From Oscillospiraceae bacterium Marseille-Q3528 (GTDB lineage Bacteria > Bacillota > Clostridia > Lachnospirales > Lachnospiraceae): a DNA stretch of 64,000 nt. The stretch spans positions 36,640-100,639 of the forward strand of contig JAGTTR010000017.1 of the NCBI GenBank assembly GCA_018223385.1, written 5' to 3'. Positions 52,933 through 62,300 of this stretch are shown one piece after another (position 1 is the first letter of the stretch; each line of letters starts with the position of its first letter). The notes below the pieces were generated by a model. It searched no databases, was not told the DNA's origin, and was given only the letters and a program-made list of their open reading frames with translations. A program made the position numbers and the translations under genes.

Positions 52933-55044
52933 ATGAGTGAAGTTTTGAACGTAGAAGAGATCTTTGGAGAACAGGTCTTTACCCTGGGCAAGATGAAGGA
53001 GCGTCTGCCGAAGAAAGTATTCCAGGAAGTAAAACAGATCATGGACTGCGGCGGAGAGATGTCTCTGGCAACCGCAGACGTGGTGGCAAAGGCAATGAAG
53101 GACTGGGCAGTGGAGAACGGAGCAACCCATTACACCCACTGGTTCCAGCCGCTGACCGGCATCACCGCAGAAAAGCATGACGCATTTATCACAAACCCGG
53201 ATGCCATGGGCAAGATGCTCATGGAGTTCTCCGGCAAAGAGCTGATCAAGGGCGAGCCGGATGCTTCCTCCTTCCCCTCCGGCGGTTTACGTGCCACCTT
53301 CGAGGCAAGAGGCTATACAGCCTGGGACTGCACTTCCCCGGCATTCCTGAAAAAAGATGCGGCAGGCGTGATCCTGTGCATTCCCACTGCATTCTGTTCC
53401 TACAAGGGAGAAGCGCTGGATAAGAAAACCCCGCTGCTTCGTTCCATGGAGGCACTGAGCGAGCAGGCACTGCGTATCGTCCGCCTGTTTGGCAACACAG
53501 AGGCAACCAAGGTCACCGCTTCCGTCGGACCGGAGCAGGAGTACTTCCTGGTTGACCGTGAGAAATATTTAAAGAGAAAAGACCTGGTATACACCGGTCG
53601 CACCCTGTTCGGCGCGCCGGCAGCCAAGGGCCAGGAGATGGAAGACCATTACTTTGGTACCATCAAGGAGCGTGTGGGCGCTTACATGAAAGACCTGAAC
53701 ATTGAGCTGTGGAAGCTGGGCATCTCTGCCAAGACACAGCACAATGAGGTGGCACCGGCACAGCATGAGCTGGCGCCGATCTACAACGACGCCAACATCG
53801 CCGTTGACCACAACCAGCTGGTTATGGAGACCATGAAAAAAGTGGCAACTCGCCACGGTCTGACCTGTCTGCTGCATGAGAAGCCCTTCGCAGGTGTGAA
53901 CGGTTCCGGTAAGCACAACAACTGGTCCATCGGCACCGACAACGGTGTAAACCTGCTGGATCCGGGTGATACCCCCAATGCAAACATCCAGTTCCTGCTT
54001 GTTCTGGCTTGCATCATCAAGGCTGTTGACATTCACGCAGACCTGCTGCGTCAGTCGGCTTCCGACGTAGGAAACGATCACAGACTGGGCGCCAACGAGG
54101 CACCGCCGGCCATCATTTCCATTTTCCTGGGCGAGCAGCTGGAGGATGTGGTAAAACAGCTGGTAGAGACAGGCGAAGCAAAGAACTGCCTGGAGGGCGG
54201 CAAGCTGCAGACCGGTGTCAGAACTCTGCCGGATCTGAACAAGGACGCTACCGACCGTAACCGGACATCGCCGTTTGCATTCACTGGCAACAAGTTTGAG
54301 TTCCGTATGGTTGGCTCCGCAGATTCCATCGCAAGCCCCAACACCACCCTGAATGCCATCGTTGCAGAAGCTTTCTGCGAGGCTGCAGATGAGCTGGAAA
54401 AGGCAGAGGACTTCGATGTGGCTGTCCATGATCTGATCAAGAAATACCTGACAGAGCATCAGCGGATCATCTTCAACGGCAATGGTTACTCCGATGAGTG
54501 GGTGGCAGAGGCAGAGCGCCGTGGACTGCCCAACATCAAGTCCATGGTAGAGGCAACCGAGACACTGACCACCGACAAGGCTGTGAAACTGTTCGAGAAA
54601 TTTGGCATCTTCACAAGAGCTGAGCTGGAATCCAGAGAGGAAGTGCTGTACGAGACCTACTCCAAGTCCATCAACATCGAGGCACTGTCCATGATCAACA
54701 TTTCCGGCAAACAGCTGATCCCGGCTGTGGCAGGATACACAGGCACCCTGGCAGACGCTGTGGTAGCATGCAAGAACGCCGGTGTAGAGGCAACTGCCCA
54801 GAAAGAACTGCTGGCTGAGATTTCCGGTTTGCTGGCTGAGATGAAGACAGCAAGAGAGAAACTGATGGAACTGGATGAGAAAGCAGTAGCCATCGCAGAT
54901 CCGAAGGAACAGGCATTCTTCTACAAAGATGAGGTGAAAGCCGGCATGGAAGCCTTAAGAGCACCTGCTGACAAGCTGGAAACCATCGTAGACAAGAAGG
55001 TATGGCCGCTTCCGTCCTACGGCGATCTGATTTTCGAAGTATAA
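52933..55044 (+). CDS. glnA: Glutamine synthetase type III, copy 2
   Basis: 703 residues from 52933 (AAAGGA about 10 nt upstream). It is aligned along its length with copy 1: THYTHWFQPLTGITAEKHDA, SFPSGGLRATFEARGYTAWD, GPEQEYFLVD, NEVAPAQHELAPI, NGSGKHNNWSI and NRTSPFAFTGNKFEFR. Catalytic-region motifs are all intact, so both copies look active. Differences concentrate in the N-terminal 30 residues, the region around 140-170 and the C-terminal helical part. This is a tandem duplication with separate control signals. Confidence 0.96.
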   Translation: MSEVLNVEEIFGEQVFTLGKMKERLPKKVFQEVKQIMDCGGEMSLATADVVAKAMKDWAVENGATHYTHWFQPLTGITAEKHDAFITNPDAMGKMLMEFSGKELIKGEPDASSFPSGGLRATFEARGYTAWDCTSPAFLKKDAAGVILCIPTAFCSYKGEALDKKTPLLRSMEALSEQALRIVRLFGNTEATKVTASVGPEQEYFLVDREKYLKRKDLVYTGRTLFGAPAAKGQEMEDHYFGTIKERVGAYMKDLNIELWKLGISAKTQHNEVAPAQHELAPIYNDANIAVDHNQLVMETMKKVATRHGLTCLLHEKPFAGVNGSGKHNNWSIGTDNGVNLLDPGDTPNANIQFLLVLACIIKAVDIHADLLRQSASDVGNDHRLGANEAPPAIISIFLGEQLEDVVKQLVETGEAKNCLEGGKLQTGVRTLPDLNKDATDRNRTSPFAFTGNKFEFRMVGSADSIASPNTTLNAIVAEAFCEAADELEKAEDFDVAVHDLIKKYLTEHQRIIFNGNGYSDEWVAEAERRGLPNIKSMVEATETLTTDKAVKLFEKFGIFTRAELESREEVLYETYSKSINIEALSMINISGKQLIPAVAGYTGTLADAVVACKNAGVEATAQKELLAEISGLLAEMKTAREKLMELDEKAVAIADPKEQAFFYKDEVKAGMEALRAPADKLETIVDKKVWPLPSYGDLIFEV

Positions 55045-55085
55045 TTTTTGCAAACCCTCCGAAAGAAAAAGTATAGAAAAGTGAG

Positions 55086-55132
55086 AAACAGCAGTGCAGT
55101 TCCGACACAGATCGGGGTTGCACTGCTGTTTT
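55086..55132. terminator. Bidirectional terminator between glnA copy 2 and alaA
   Basis: AAACAGCAGTGCA pairs with TGCACTGCTGTTT around a 20-nt loop. A T-run follows on the plus strand, and TTTCT on the minus strand. Confidence 0.8.
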
Positions 55133-55139
55133 GCTATTC

Positions 55140-56357
55140 TTAATGCTGATGATACCCGTCCAGGAATTCTCCCAGCTTCTGCATGGAGCGCTCCAGCACG
55201 GATACCTCCGGCAGATACACGATCCGGAAATGATCGGGGTTGGGCCAGTGGAAGCCGCCGCCGTGGACGAGAAGCACATGTTTTTCCCGGAGAAAATCCA
55301 GCACAAACTGCTCATCGTCGGTGATGCCGAACCGTTTCACGTCCAGCTTCGGGAACACGTAAAAAGCTGCATCCGGGTGCGTAACGCTGACACCGGGGAT
55401 ATCGTTTAACATGGAGGTGATGACTTTTCGCTGCTCGTAAATGCGGCCGCCGGGCAGTAGTACCGGGTCTTCCTCGGGCCAGGATTCCAGGGCCGGAGCA
55501 ACGATCTGCTGGGCAGGTACGTTGGAACAGAGCCGCATGGAGGACAGCAGGTTCAGGCCTTCGATGTAGTCCTTCACATGGTCTTTCGGGCCGCTTAGGC
55601 ACATCCAGCCGATACGGAAACCGGCCACCCGGTGGGATTTGGACAGACCGTTCATGGTGATGGTGAACACATCCGGTGCCAGGGAAGCGATGGACGTGTG
55701 CTTTTTGCCGTCCATCACCAGCCGGTCGTAAATCTCATCGGAAAACAGGATCAGGCCGTGCTCTCTTGCCAGCTGGGCAATCTTTTCCAGCACCTCCGGC
55801 GGATACATAGCGCCGGTGGGATTGTTCGGGTTGATGATGACGATGGCCTTGGTGTTTGGCGTGATTTTCCGGCGCATATCCTCGATGTCCGGATACCAGT
55901 TGGAGGATTCATCGCAGATATAATGGACAGCTGTGCCGCCAGCCAGTACCACGGAAGCTGTCCACAGCGGGTAATCCGGGGCGGGCAGCAGCACCTCGTC
56001 GCCGCTGTCCAGGAGCCCCTGCATCACCATGGTGATCAGCTCGCTGACGCCGTTGCCGGTATACACGTCGTCCGAGGTAACGCCCACAATGCCTTTCTTG
56101 GCGCAGTAAGCGGCAATGGCCTCTCTGGCGGGCAGAATGCCCTTGGAATCCGAGTAGCCCTCTGAGGCGTAAAGAGAAGACGTCATCTGCTCCGGGATAA
56201 ATTCCGGCGCCATCAGCGAAAACGGGGCCGGGTTGCCGATATTCAGCTTCAGGATTTCGCAGCCCTGGGCGATGAGACGGTTTGCCTCGTCCATCACCGG
56301 CCCGCGGATATCATAACAAACATGGTCGAGTTTTGAGGATTTTTTAAAATTTTTCAT
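55140..56357 (-). CDS. alaA: AlaA-type glutamate-pyruvate aminotransferase
   Basis: 405 residues. The opening KSSKLDHVCYDIRGPVMDEA, LKLNIGNPAPFSL and GYSDSKGILPAREAI match AlaA/YfbQ enzymes, which make alanine from pyruvate and glutamate. The fold-type I core shows GNGVSELITM, NPNNPTGAMY, FSDEIYDRLV and the Schiff-base lysine in MNGLSKSHRVAGFRIGW. The T-box upstream with an apparent alanine specifier independently supports an alanine role. Confidence 0.92.
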   Translation of the reverse strand: MKNFKKSSKLDHVCYDIRGPVMDEANRLIAQGCEILKLNIGNPAPFSLMAPEFIPEQMTSSLYASEGYSDSKGILPAREAIAAYCAKKGIVGVTSDDVYTGNGVSELITMVMQGLLDSGDEVLLPAPDYPLWTASVVLAGGTAVHYICDESSNWYPDIEDMRRKITPNTKAIVIINPNNPTGAMYPPEVLEKIAQLAREHGLILFSDEIYDRLVMDGKKHTSIASLAPDVFTITMNGLSKSHRVAGFRIGWMCLSGPKDHVKDYIEGLNLLSSMRLCSNVPAQQIVAPALESWPEEDPVLLPGGRIYEQRKVITSMLNDIPGVSVTHPDAAFYVFPKLDVKRFGITDDEQFVLDFLREKHVLLVHGGGFHWPNPDHFRIVYLPEVSVLERSMQKLGEFLDGYHQH

Positions 56358-56399
56358 AATAAAGAACTCCTTTACTTTTTAGAATACCTGCGAAAATGG

Positions 56400-56730
56400 C
56401 GTGTAAAAAAAGAAAACCCCGAGCGGTCTGTTGACTGCTCAGGGCGAATATTGATCCGTGTTACCACCTGAATTCAGAGAAAAATCTCTGCGCTTAGCCG
56501 GTACGTCCATGGTGCACACATGGGTGATACCGTTTCCTGATAACGGAGGAATACCCGTTGAAGTCTACCCGGATCGGCTGCCTGCAAATGTAAGGCGGCA
56601 AGCGCGTTCCGCTCGGTCCAAAGCTCCAAGACTGCTTCCCCATATGTTTTGCAAAGGCTCGCAGCGTCCGCCTTCTCTCTGAAGCGTCTGCATATGGGTA
56701 CTTCTTCTCTTCACTGCCTTTTTCGTTTGC
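56400..56730 (-). promoter_or_regulatory. T-box riboswitch (alanine, GCA specifier) upstream of alaA
   Basis: Read on the minus strand, a long stem I has ACCCATATG pairing with CATATGGGG. It contains CAGAGAG, a GCUG terminal-loop motif, and the 3' strand CCUUUGCAAAACAU in which GCA (56652-56650) sits at the specifier position. The T-box core AGGTGGTAACACGG lies at 56469-56456. The terminator CGCCCTGAGCAG/CTGTTGACCGCTCGGGG region (56445-56417) is followed by TTTTC and T-runs. Uncharged tRNA-Ala would stabilise the antiterminator and raise alaA expression. The specifier was picked by eye. Confidence 0.8.
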
Positions 56731-56733
56731 CTT

Positions 56734-56762
56734 ATATTAGCACAGGAGAAAAAGAAAATCAA
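56734..56762 (-). promoter_or_regulatory. Promoter of the T-box/alaA transcript
   Basis: On the minus strand TTGATT (56762-56757), a 17-nt spacer and TAATAT (56739-56734), just before the T-box leader. Confidence 0.65.
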
Positions 56763-56873
56763 CAGGAAAAACTTTGCTTCTATATATGAAAAAGAAAAAA
56801 TCATGAAATTCACATGCGACGACAGAAAAAAATAAAGAGTATTTCGGAAGATGCGAAACAAAGAACGGAAGTT

Positions 56874-56902
56874 TTGACAGAAAAACGCGGGTATGCTATT
56901 CT
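56874..56902 (+). promoter_or_regulatory. Promoter of the ClC gene
   Basis: TTGACA (56874-56879), a 17-nt spacer and TATTCT (56897-56902). Confidence 0.7.
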
Positions 56903-56926
56903 AGGATATGAGAGGGGGTAAACGGA

Positions 56927-58177
56927 ATGTTTACGAAAGAAGATCTGCAGGAATTTCTGGAAAATCTGCTGGGCATGATCCGATGGCTCATCGTGGCCGG
57001 GATCACCGGTGTGCTGGTAGGACTGGTGGGCGTCCTGTTCGGCAAGGGCATGACCTTTGTCAATGGCTGCCGGGCGGCACACCCATGGATCATCTGGCTG
57101 CTGCCGGTGGGCGGCGTGGCCATCATCGGATTGTACCACCTGTTTCATGTATATAATCCCCGGGGAACGAACCTGGTGCTGGAAGCCATCCATGCCAAGG
57201 AAGAGGTACCCCTCTATATGGCGCCGCTGATCATCGTGTCCACACTCATCACCCATCTGGTGGGCGGTTCTGCCGGCCGGGAAGGGGCGGCACTGCAGCT
57301 GGGCGGCAGTATCGGCGAGCAGCTGGGCCGTTGGTTCCGGTTTGATGACAAAGACCGGGGGCTCATGGTCATGTGCGGCATGAGCGCTGCTTTCTCTGCG
57401 CTGTTTGGCACGCCGCTGGCGGCGGCTGTTTTCCCCATGGAGGTGGCCAGCGTGGGTATCATGCACTATGCAGCGCTGGTGCCCTGTGTTTGCGCATCCA
57501 TCGTGGCATCCCGTCTGGCACTGTATTTTGGTATGCAGGCGGAGGCTTTTCCTGTGCTGGAGGTGCCGGAATTTACCGGAACAACGGCAGGGGCAGCTGT
57601 ACTGCTGGGCATCCTTTGTGCCATCATCAGCATTGTATTTTGTGTCATGCTCCATCAGGTGGGCGCACAGTTTAAGAAATTTTCCAATCCGTACGTGAAA
57701 GCGGCGGTGGGCGGCGCACTGATTCTGGCCATCACCCTGCTTCTTAGCACCCAGGACTACTCCAGTGCAGGCATTCCGCTGATCGAGCGGGCGCTGGAGG
57801 GAGAAGTGCGGCCGGAGGCATTTCTGCTGAAAATGATCCTGACGGCCATTACCCTGGGATGCGGTTTCAAAGGTGGAGAGATCGTGCCGTCCTTCTGCGT
57901 GGGCGCCACTTTTGGCGCCCTGTTCGGCCAGATGCTGGGGCTGTCTCCGGCGCTGTACGGTGCGGCAGGCATGGCGGCGGTGTTCTGCGGCGTCACCAAC
58001 TGCCCGATCTCCACGCTGCTCATCAGTTTTGAAATGTTTGGCTTCGAGGGCATGCTCTATTATGCCATCGCCGTGTCCATCAGCTATATGCTGTCCGGCT
58101 ATTACAGCCTGTATCACGATCAGAAGATCATGTATTCTAAGGTGAAAACGGAGTTTATCAATCGGAAGAGTAAATAA
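56927..58177 (+). CDS. ClC-family chloride channel/transporter
   Basis: 416 residues with about 10-12 hydrophobic segments. The anion-pathway motif GGSAGREGAALQLGGS has the gating glutamate at Glu119. GFKGGEIVPSFCVGATFGAL (second selectivity region) and a C-terminal GVTNCPISTLLISFEMFG are also ClC features. It has no C-terminal CBS domains. It may carry chloride or another halide; a fluoride function is not indicated by sequence alone. AGAGGGGG precedes the start. It is divergent from the alaA transcript. Confidence 0.92.
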   Translation: MFTKEDLQEFLENLLGMIRWLIVAGITGVLVGLVGVLFGKGMTFVNGCRAAHPWIIWLLPVGGVAIIGLYHLFHVYNPRGTNLVLEAIHAKEEVPLYMAPLIIVSTLITHLVGGSAGREGAALQLGGSIGEQLGRWFRFDDKDRGLMVMCGMSAAFSALFGTPLAAAVFPMEVASVGIMHYAALVPCVCASIVASRLALYFGMQAEAFPVLEVPEFTGTTAGAAVLLGILCAIISIVFCVMLHQVGAQFKKFSNPYVKAAVGGALILAITLLLSTQDYSSAGIPLIERALEGEVRPEAFLLKMILTAITLGCGFKGGEIVPSFCVGATFGALFGQMLGLSPALYGAAGMAAVFCGVTNCPISTLLISFEMFGFEGMLYYAIAVSISYMLSGYYSLYHDQKIMYSKVKTEFINRKSK

Positions 58178-58296
58178 AGCATATAAGTGGACAGGTATCA
58201 TATCATGGAAAATATCTGTGAACAGAAAATGGAAATTGTCAGAAGAGACAGGCAGAGGTGATAGAACATAGGGAAAAGTATCCCGAAAAAGGGAGG

Positions 58297-58327
58297 ATGC
58301 CAGGTAAGCTGCTTACCTGGCATTTAT
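58297..58327 (+). terminator. Terminator of the ClC gene
   Basis: ATGCCAGGTAAG and CTTACCTGGCAT form a perfect 12-bp stem with a 3-nt loop, followed by TTATT. The rest of 58178-58478 is AT-rich without a supported gene. Confidence 0.75.
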
Positions 58328-58478
58328 TATGAAAAAGTTTATTTAAAAAGTATTACTTGAAGAGGTCTTTCTTTGTTTCTATGCTATTATTATATGGGAG
58401 AGAAATGAAGAAATCGTGTTGCGTTCATGAATGTTTTTTGAAATAAAAATGAATAAATTGTGAACATCAAGGGCTTTA

Positions 58479-58507
58479 TTGACAGAGAAAACAATATATG
58501 ATATAGT
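58479..58507 (+). promoter_or_regulatory. Promoter of hsp20-2, lacking CIRCE
   Basis: TTGACA (58479-58484), a 17-nt spacer and TATAGT (58502-58507), followed by ACATATAGAACAA. It has the same -35, spacing, -10 and downstream ATAGAACAA as the two CIRCE promoters, but no TTAGCACTC/GAGTGCTAA arms. Confidence 0.8.
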
Positions 58508-58544
58508 ACATATAGAACAAAAAACGGCGAAGGAGGTAGTTTTT

Positions 58545-58967
58545 ATGTTAGTGCCGAGCAAAACATATGGATTAGGATTATTTGATGACTTTTTTGATAC
58601 ACCATTTTCAGGGAGAAGAGATTTCAGCAACACGCTGATGAAGACTGATGTGCAGGAGAAGGATGGCAATTACATCCTGGACATGGATCTGCCGGGATTT
58701 GCCAAGGAGGATATCAAGGCCGAGCTGGCGGACGGTTATCTGACCATTCGGGCGGAGAAGAAGAGCCAGGAGAACAGAGGCGAGGGCAGCAACTATATTT
58801 TCCAGGAGCGCTATCACGGAACGTGTCAGAGAAGCTTCTATGTGGGAGAAGGGGTAGAGCAGGAAGATATCCATGCTGCTTACCAGGATGGCATTTTGCG
58901 GCTGGTATTCCCGAAGCTGCCGTCCAAAAAGATTGAGGAGAAGAAGAAATACATCGCCATTGAGTAA
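58545..58967 (+). CDS. Small heat-shock protein Hsp20, copy 2
   Basis: 140 residues from 58545 (AAGGAGG upstream). The alpha-crystallin domain has KTDVQEKDGNYILDMDLPGF, AELADGYLTIRAEKK, ERYHGTCQRSFYVGEGVEQE and GILRLVFPKLPSK. It is clearly paralogous to copy 1 (5104), with the same CxRSFYVG.xVEQEDI block. Its promoter core matches the HrcA-controlled ones but lacks the operator, so it may be constitutive or controlled by another regulator. A terminator follows at 59026. Confidence 0.93.
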   Translation: MLVPSKTYGLGLFDDFFDTPFSGRRDFSNTLMKTDVQEKDGNYILDMDLPGFAKEDIKAELADGYLTIRAEKKSQENRGEGSNYIFQERYHGTCQRSFYVGEGVEQEDIHAAYQDGILRLVFPKLPSKKIEEKKKYIAIE

Positions 58968-59025
58968 GACAGTCGATTACCGCAAATGATAAAAGACATG
59001 GTGAATACCTGAAAAGAAATACAGC

Positions 59026-59062
59026 AAAGAGCATTGGAAGGAGATTCCGGTGCTCTTTTTTT
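59026..59062 (+). terminator. Terminator of hsp20-2
   Basis: AAAGAGCA-TTGGAA pairs with ATTCCGG-TGCTCTTT, followed by a long T-run. Confidence 0.75.
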
Positions 59063-59274
59063 GTAATAGAAAATTACATCCTACGGTGAGATAAAAATGT
59101 GAGATAATTGCATAAAAACATGCAAAATAAAACAGCAAAACGACAAAGAAATGATTTTATTTACAACGACTGATATAGTAAAAACAGAGATGAAAGAAAA
59201 TGAAAAGAGAGATAGAGATATAAAAATATTTCTTTATATGTAATTTTATTTATTTACTGAAATGCAGGAAAAAG

Positions 59275-59316
59275 TCAGAAAAAGGGATCTGATTCCAAAC
59301 TGGATCAGATCCCTTT
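59275..59316 (-). terminator. Terminator of the surface protein gene
   Basis: AAAGGGATCTGAT and ATCAGATCCCTTT form a perfect 13-bp stem with a 10-nt loop. On the minus strand it is followed by TTTTTCTGACTTTTT. The 59063-59274 stretch is AT-rich with no gene seen. Confidence 0.8.
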
Positions 59317-59399
59317 GGTACGCCTTATCAGCTGCATGATATCTTGAAGCAGTTGCATAGAGCGTTGCGATATGCTCTTTTATCTGTTAGGTTTGTTCT

Positions 59400-62300
59400 T
59401 TATTTATAGTTCCGTCTGCGGATTCTGTAAGCCACCATACCTGTAAGCACTGCGGCTGCCAGCAGGAGCAGTGTCAGCAGAAGAACAGGGCTTTCGTCGC
59501 CGGTCTTGACTGCTGTGCTGCTGGTGGTTGTCGTCTGTTCCGCAGCTGTGTTGTCAGAGCTGCCAGAGTGGTGATGTCCGCCGTTATCCGTTGTCTCGGA
59601 AGGCGTTGTCGGATTGGACGGATTACTCGGATTGCTCGGGTTGCTGGGATTCGACGGGTTACTCGGGTTCGTCGGATTGCTCGGGCTCGCCGGATTGCTC
59701 GGATTTTCAGGATTGGTGTTTTTCTCCCACTGTGCGGTGTAAGTAGCATTTGCGGATACCGTAGCGGCTACCTGCGGATCCCAGCCCTTGAAGGTGTAGC
59801 CTTCCCGTGCAGGGGTTCCGTTATAAGCAGGGGTATCTGCACCGGTCACCAGATTGCTGTATACCTGATCAGCGAAGATTTCCTCGCCATCTACGCCGTC
59901 CGTGTAAGTAACCGTGAAGGTCGGCACAGGGCTGGTGGTGTATTTTGCCAGCGGCGGAAGCGGGTCAATGCCTGTCTTCCAGTACAGATCTGCGATAGGA
60001 TCATTGGCACCGCCGCGCTCGATCAGTGCACCGTCTTCGATGGACTGGTTCGGGCTTAAAATCTTCACATTGCCGTCCGTAGCTGTTCCTGGTGTGCTGT
60101 TGCCGGAAGCTGTTGCACCACGCAGGAAAGTTTCTTTGGTAGAAATTGTACCGTTGCCGGTCACGGCTGTTCCACCGTCTCCGAAGAGCACGTCACCGCC
60201 GATACCGACCAGTTTTCCGTTTCCGGTGATGGTTCCGTTGTCCAGTTCAATGGCAGTACCACCGGTGGAATAGATCAGAACTTTACCATCGCCGCCGAAT
60301 GTGGAAAGGGTAGCACCGTCCTCGACGTTGATTGTGCCGTTTTTCACGAGAAGGGCGGTCTGACCAATCTCTGTTCCCGCAGAATCACCTTGGATGGAAA
60401 CATTTCCTTTTACCGTGATATTTCCGGTAGCAGAGACAACTGCATCGGAGATAGAACGGTCTGTCAGATCTCCATTTGCCAGATAGTTGCTGTGAGAGTA
60501 GATGGATGCATTTTCCAGAATTGCGCCATCTTCCAGGCGAAGCTGTCCGCAAAGGGAAGCACCGGTCAGGAACTCGTTATTGTAAGGGTCATAGTTCATA
60601 GAGAAGGTACCGCCGTCTTTGACTTCAATAATGCCCTGAACGGTGGTGTCGCGCAGGTTCAGTTTACCTCCGTTTTCCACGACGATCTTCACACTGCTGA
60701 GAATCTCCATATTGACAAAGGTCAGGTCACAGCCTGCGGGAATATATAATGTCTGGGGAATGTTGCCTTTCTGGACTTCTTTCCAGGCGATATCGTATCC
60801 CAGATAGCCGTAAACACCGCTGGTGTTGGAACCATACCATGCTTTCACATCAGCCGGTACGCGAACGCTTTCTTCCTCGCCGTCCACGTTGCTGCCGAAA
60901 TCACGGATGGCCCAGGGCTCCATGATGTTCCACATATATTTGCCGTCCTGAGTCTGGGTGAGGTTTTCCAGTACCAGACGGTCTGCCAGCTTCTCATCTC
61001 CGGTGTAAATGCGGAAAGGAAGGGTGTTACTGGTGGCAGTACGATCCTGATCATCCGTAATATCAATGGAAATCAGGTATGTACCGGGATCCTTCGGGGT
61101 ACCGCTCAGAGTCAGAGAACTGCTGATGGGGAGGTATACACCGGCCATACCGCTGCTGCTGTTGGCGTCGGTGCCATTTTCTGTATCGGGAACAATGTTT
61201 ACCCGGCACTTGCTGCCGACAACATTGATCTTGGAAAAATTATTGAGTTCTTCCCAGTCATCATCGGTGGGTTCTGCGTCACCTTCCACAAGAGCAGCGT
61301 AAACGGTGACGTTGCTGTTGTTATTGGAGCTGGCTACAGTGGAAGCGCCGGAAATACCGTCATAATCTTTCTGGCCTACCAGGGCTGCTTCAAAGTCACC
61401 CTCGATTTTTACATGAAGTTTGTAAGGATCGCCCTGTCCATCATCTTCGACAAGAGATACCTTCCCGTTGGGATCGATGACCATTTTAAAGGTCAGCTGC
61501 TTGTACCCGTCGGCTGTAATGGTAATCACATCGCCGCTCTTTAACACGCCGATCACCGGGCTGGGAGAAAAATCCTTTACGGAAAACTCCAGACGGTTTT
61601 CGGAAGTGTTGGCGCGGTAAGCGCCGCCGCTGGAAACGCTGTAGTCTTTCTTTTCCCAGGATGTTCCGTTGACGGATACATCTGTGATCTTGGAAACGTA
61701 ATCATCAGCGTTTGCGAAAGTGAAATACCAGTCATTGCCGAAGAAGTCCTGAGAAACGGATACCTGGGCAAGGGTGATTTCTTTGTCTTCAGAAGGCTCG
61801 GTAGGAGTAGAAGGATCTGTTGATCCAGCCTCGGAAACGGTAAGCTTTCCATTGTCATCAATGGATATTTTGAAAGTCAGTGTCTGATAACCGTCAGCTG
61901 TGATGGTAAGCACATCGCCATCTTTTATCGCAGGGATGGTTCCGTAGCTGTCTACGCAAAATATCAGCTGCTGGTCATTGGTATTGGGATAATAAGCACC
62001 GCCGGAGGAAGGCTTGTATGTCTGTGCTTTCCAGGCTGTGCCGTTCACGGAAACACCAGTGATCTTGGAAACGTAGTCTGCTGCATCTCCGAAGGTAAAA
62101 AGCCAGTTGTAGCCGCCCCAATCGGAGGTGACGGAAATCTGATCAAGAGAAATCTTGGCATCCTCAGAAGGGGTTACCGGAGCAGTGCTTTTGAACGCTG
62201 CACTTACCGTAACATTGGATGCCGGCATGGTGAAGGCATTTTCACTTACGGAAACCGCGGCACCTGTGCTATCTGCAACGCTGATGGCATCCAGTGTATA

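Noticed and set aside
59600..59710. Short tandem DNA repeats resembling a CRISPR array
   Set aside because: They are in-frame Asn-Pro-Ser codon repeats of the surface protein spacer, with no unique spacers and no cas genes.
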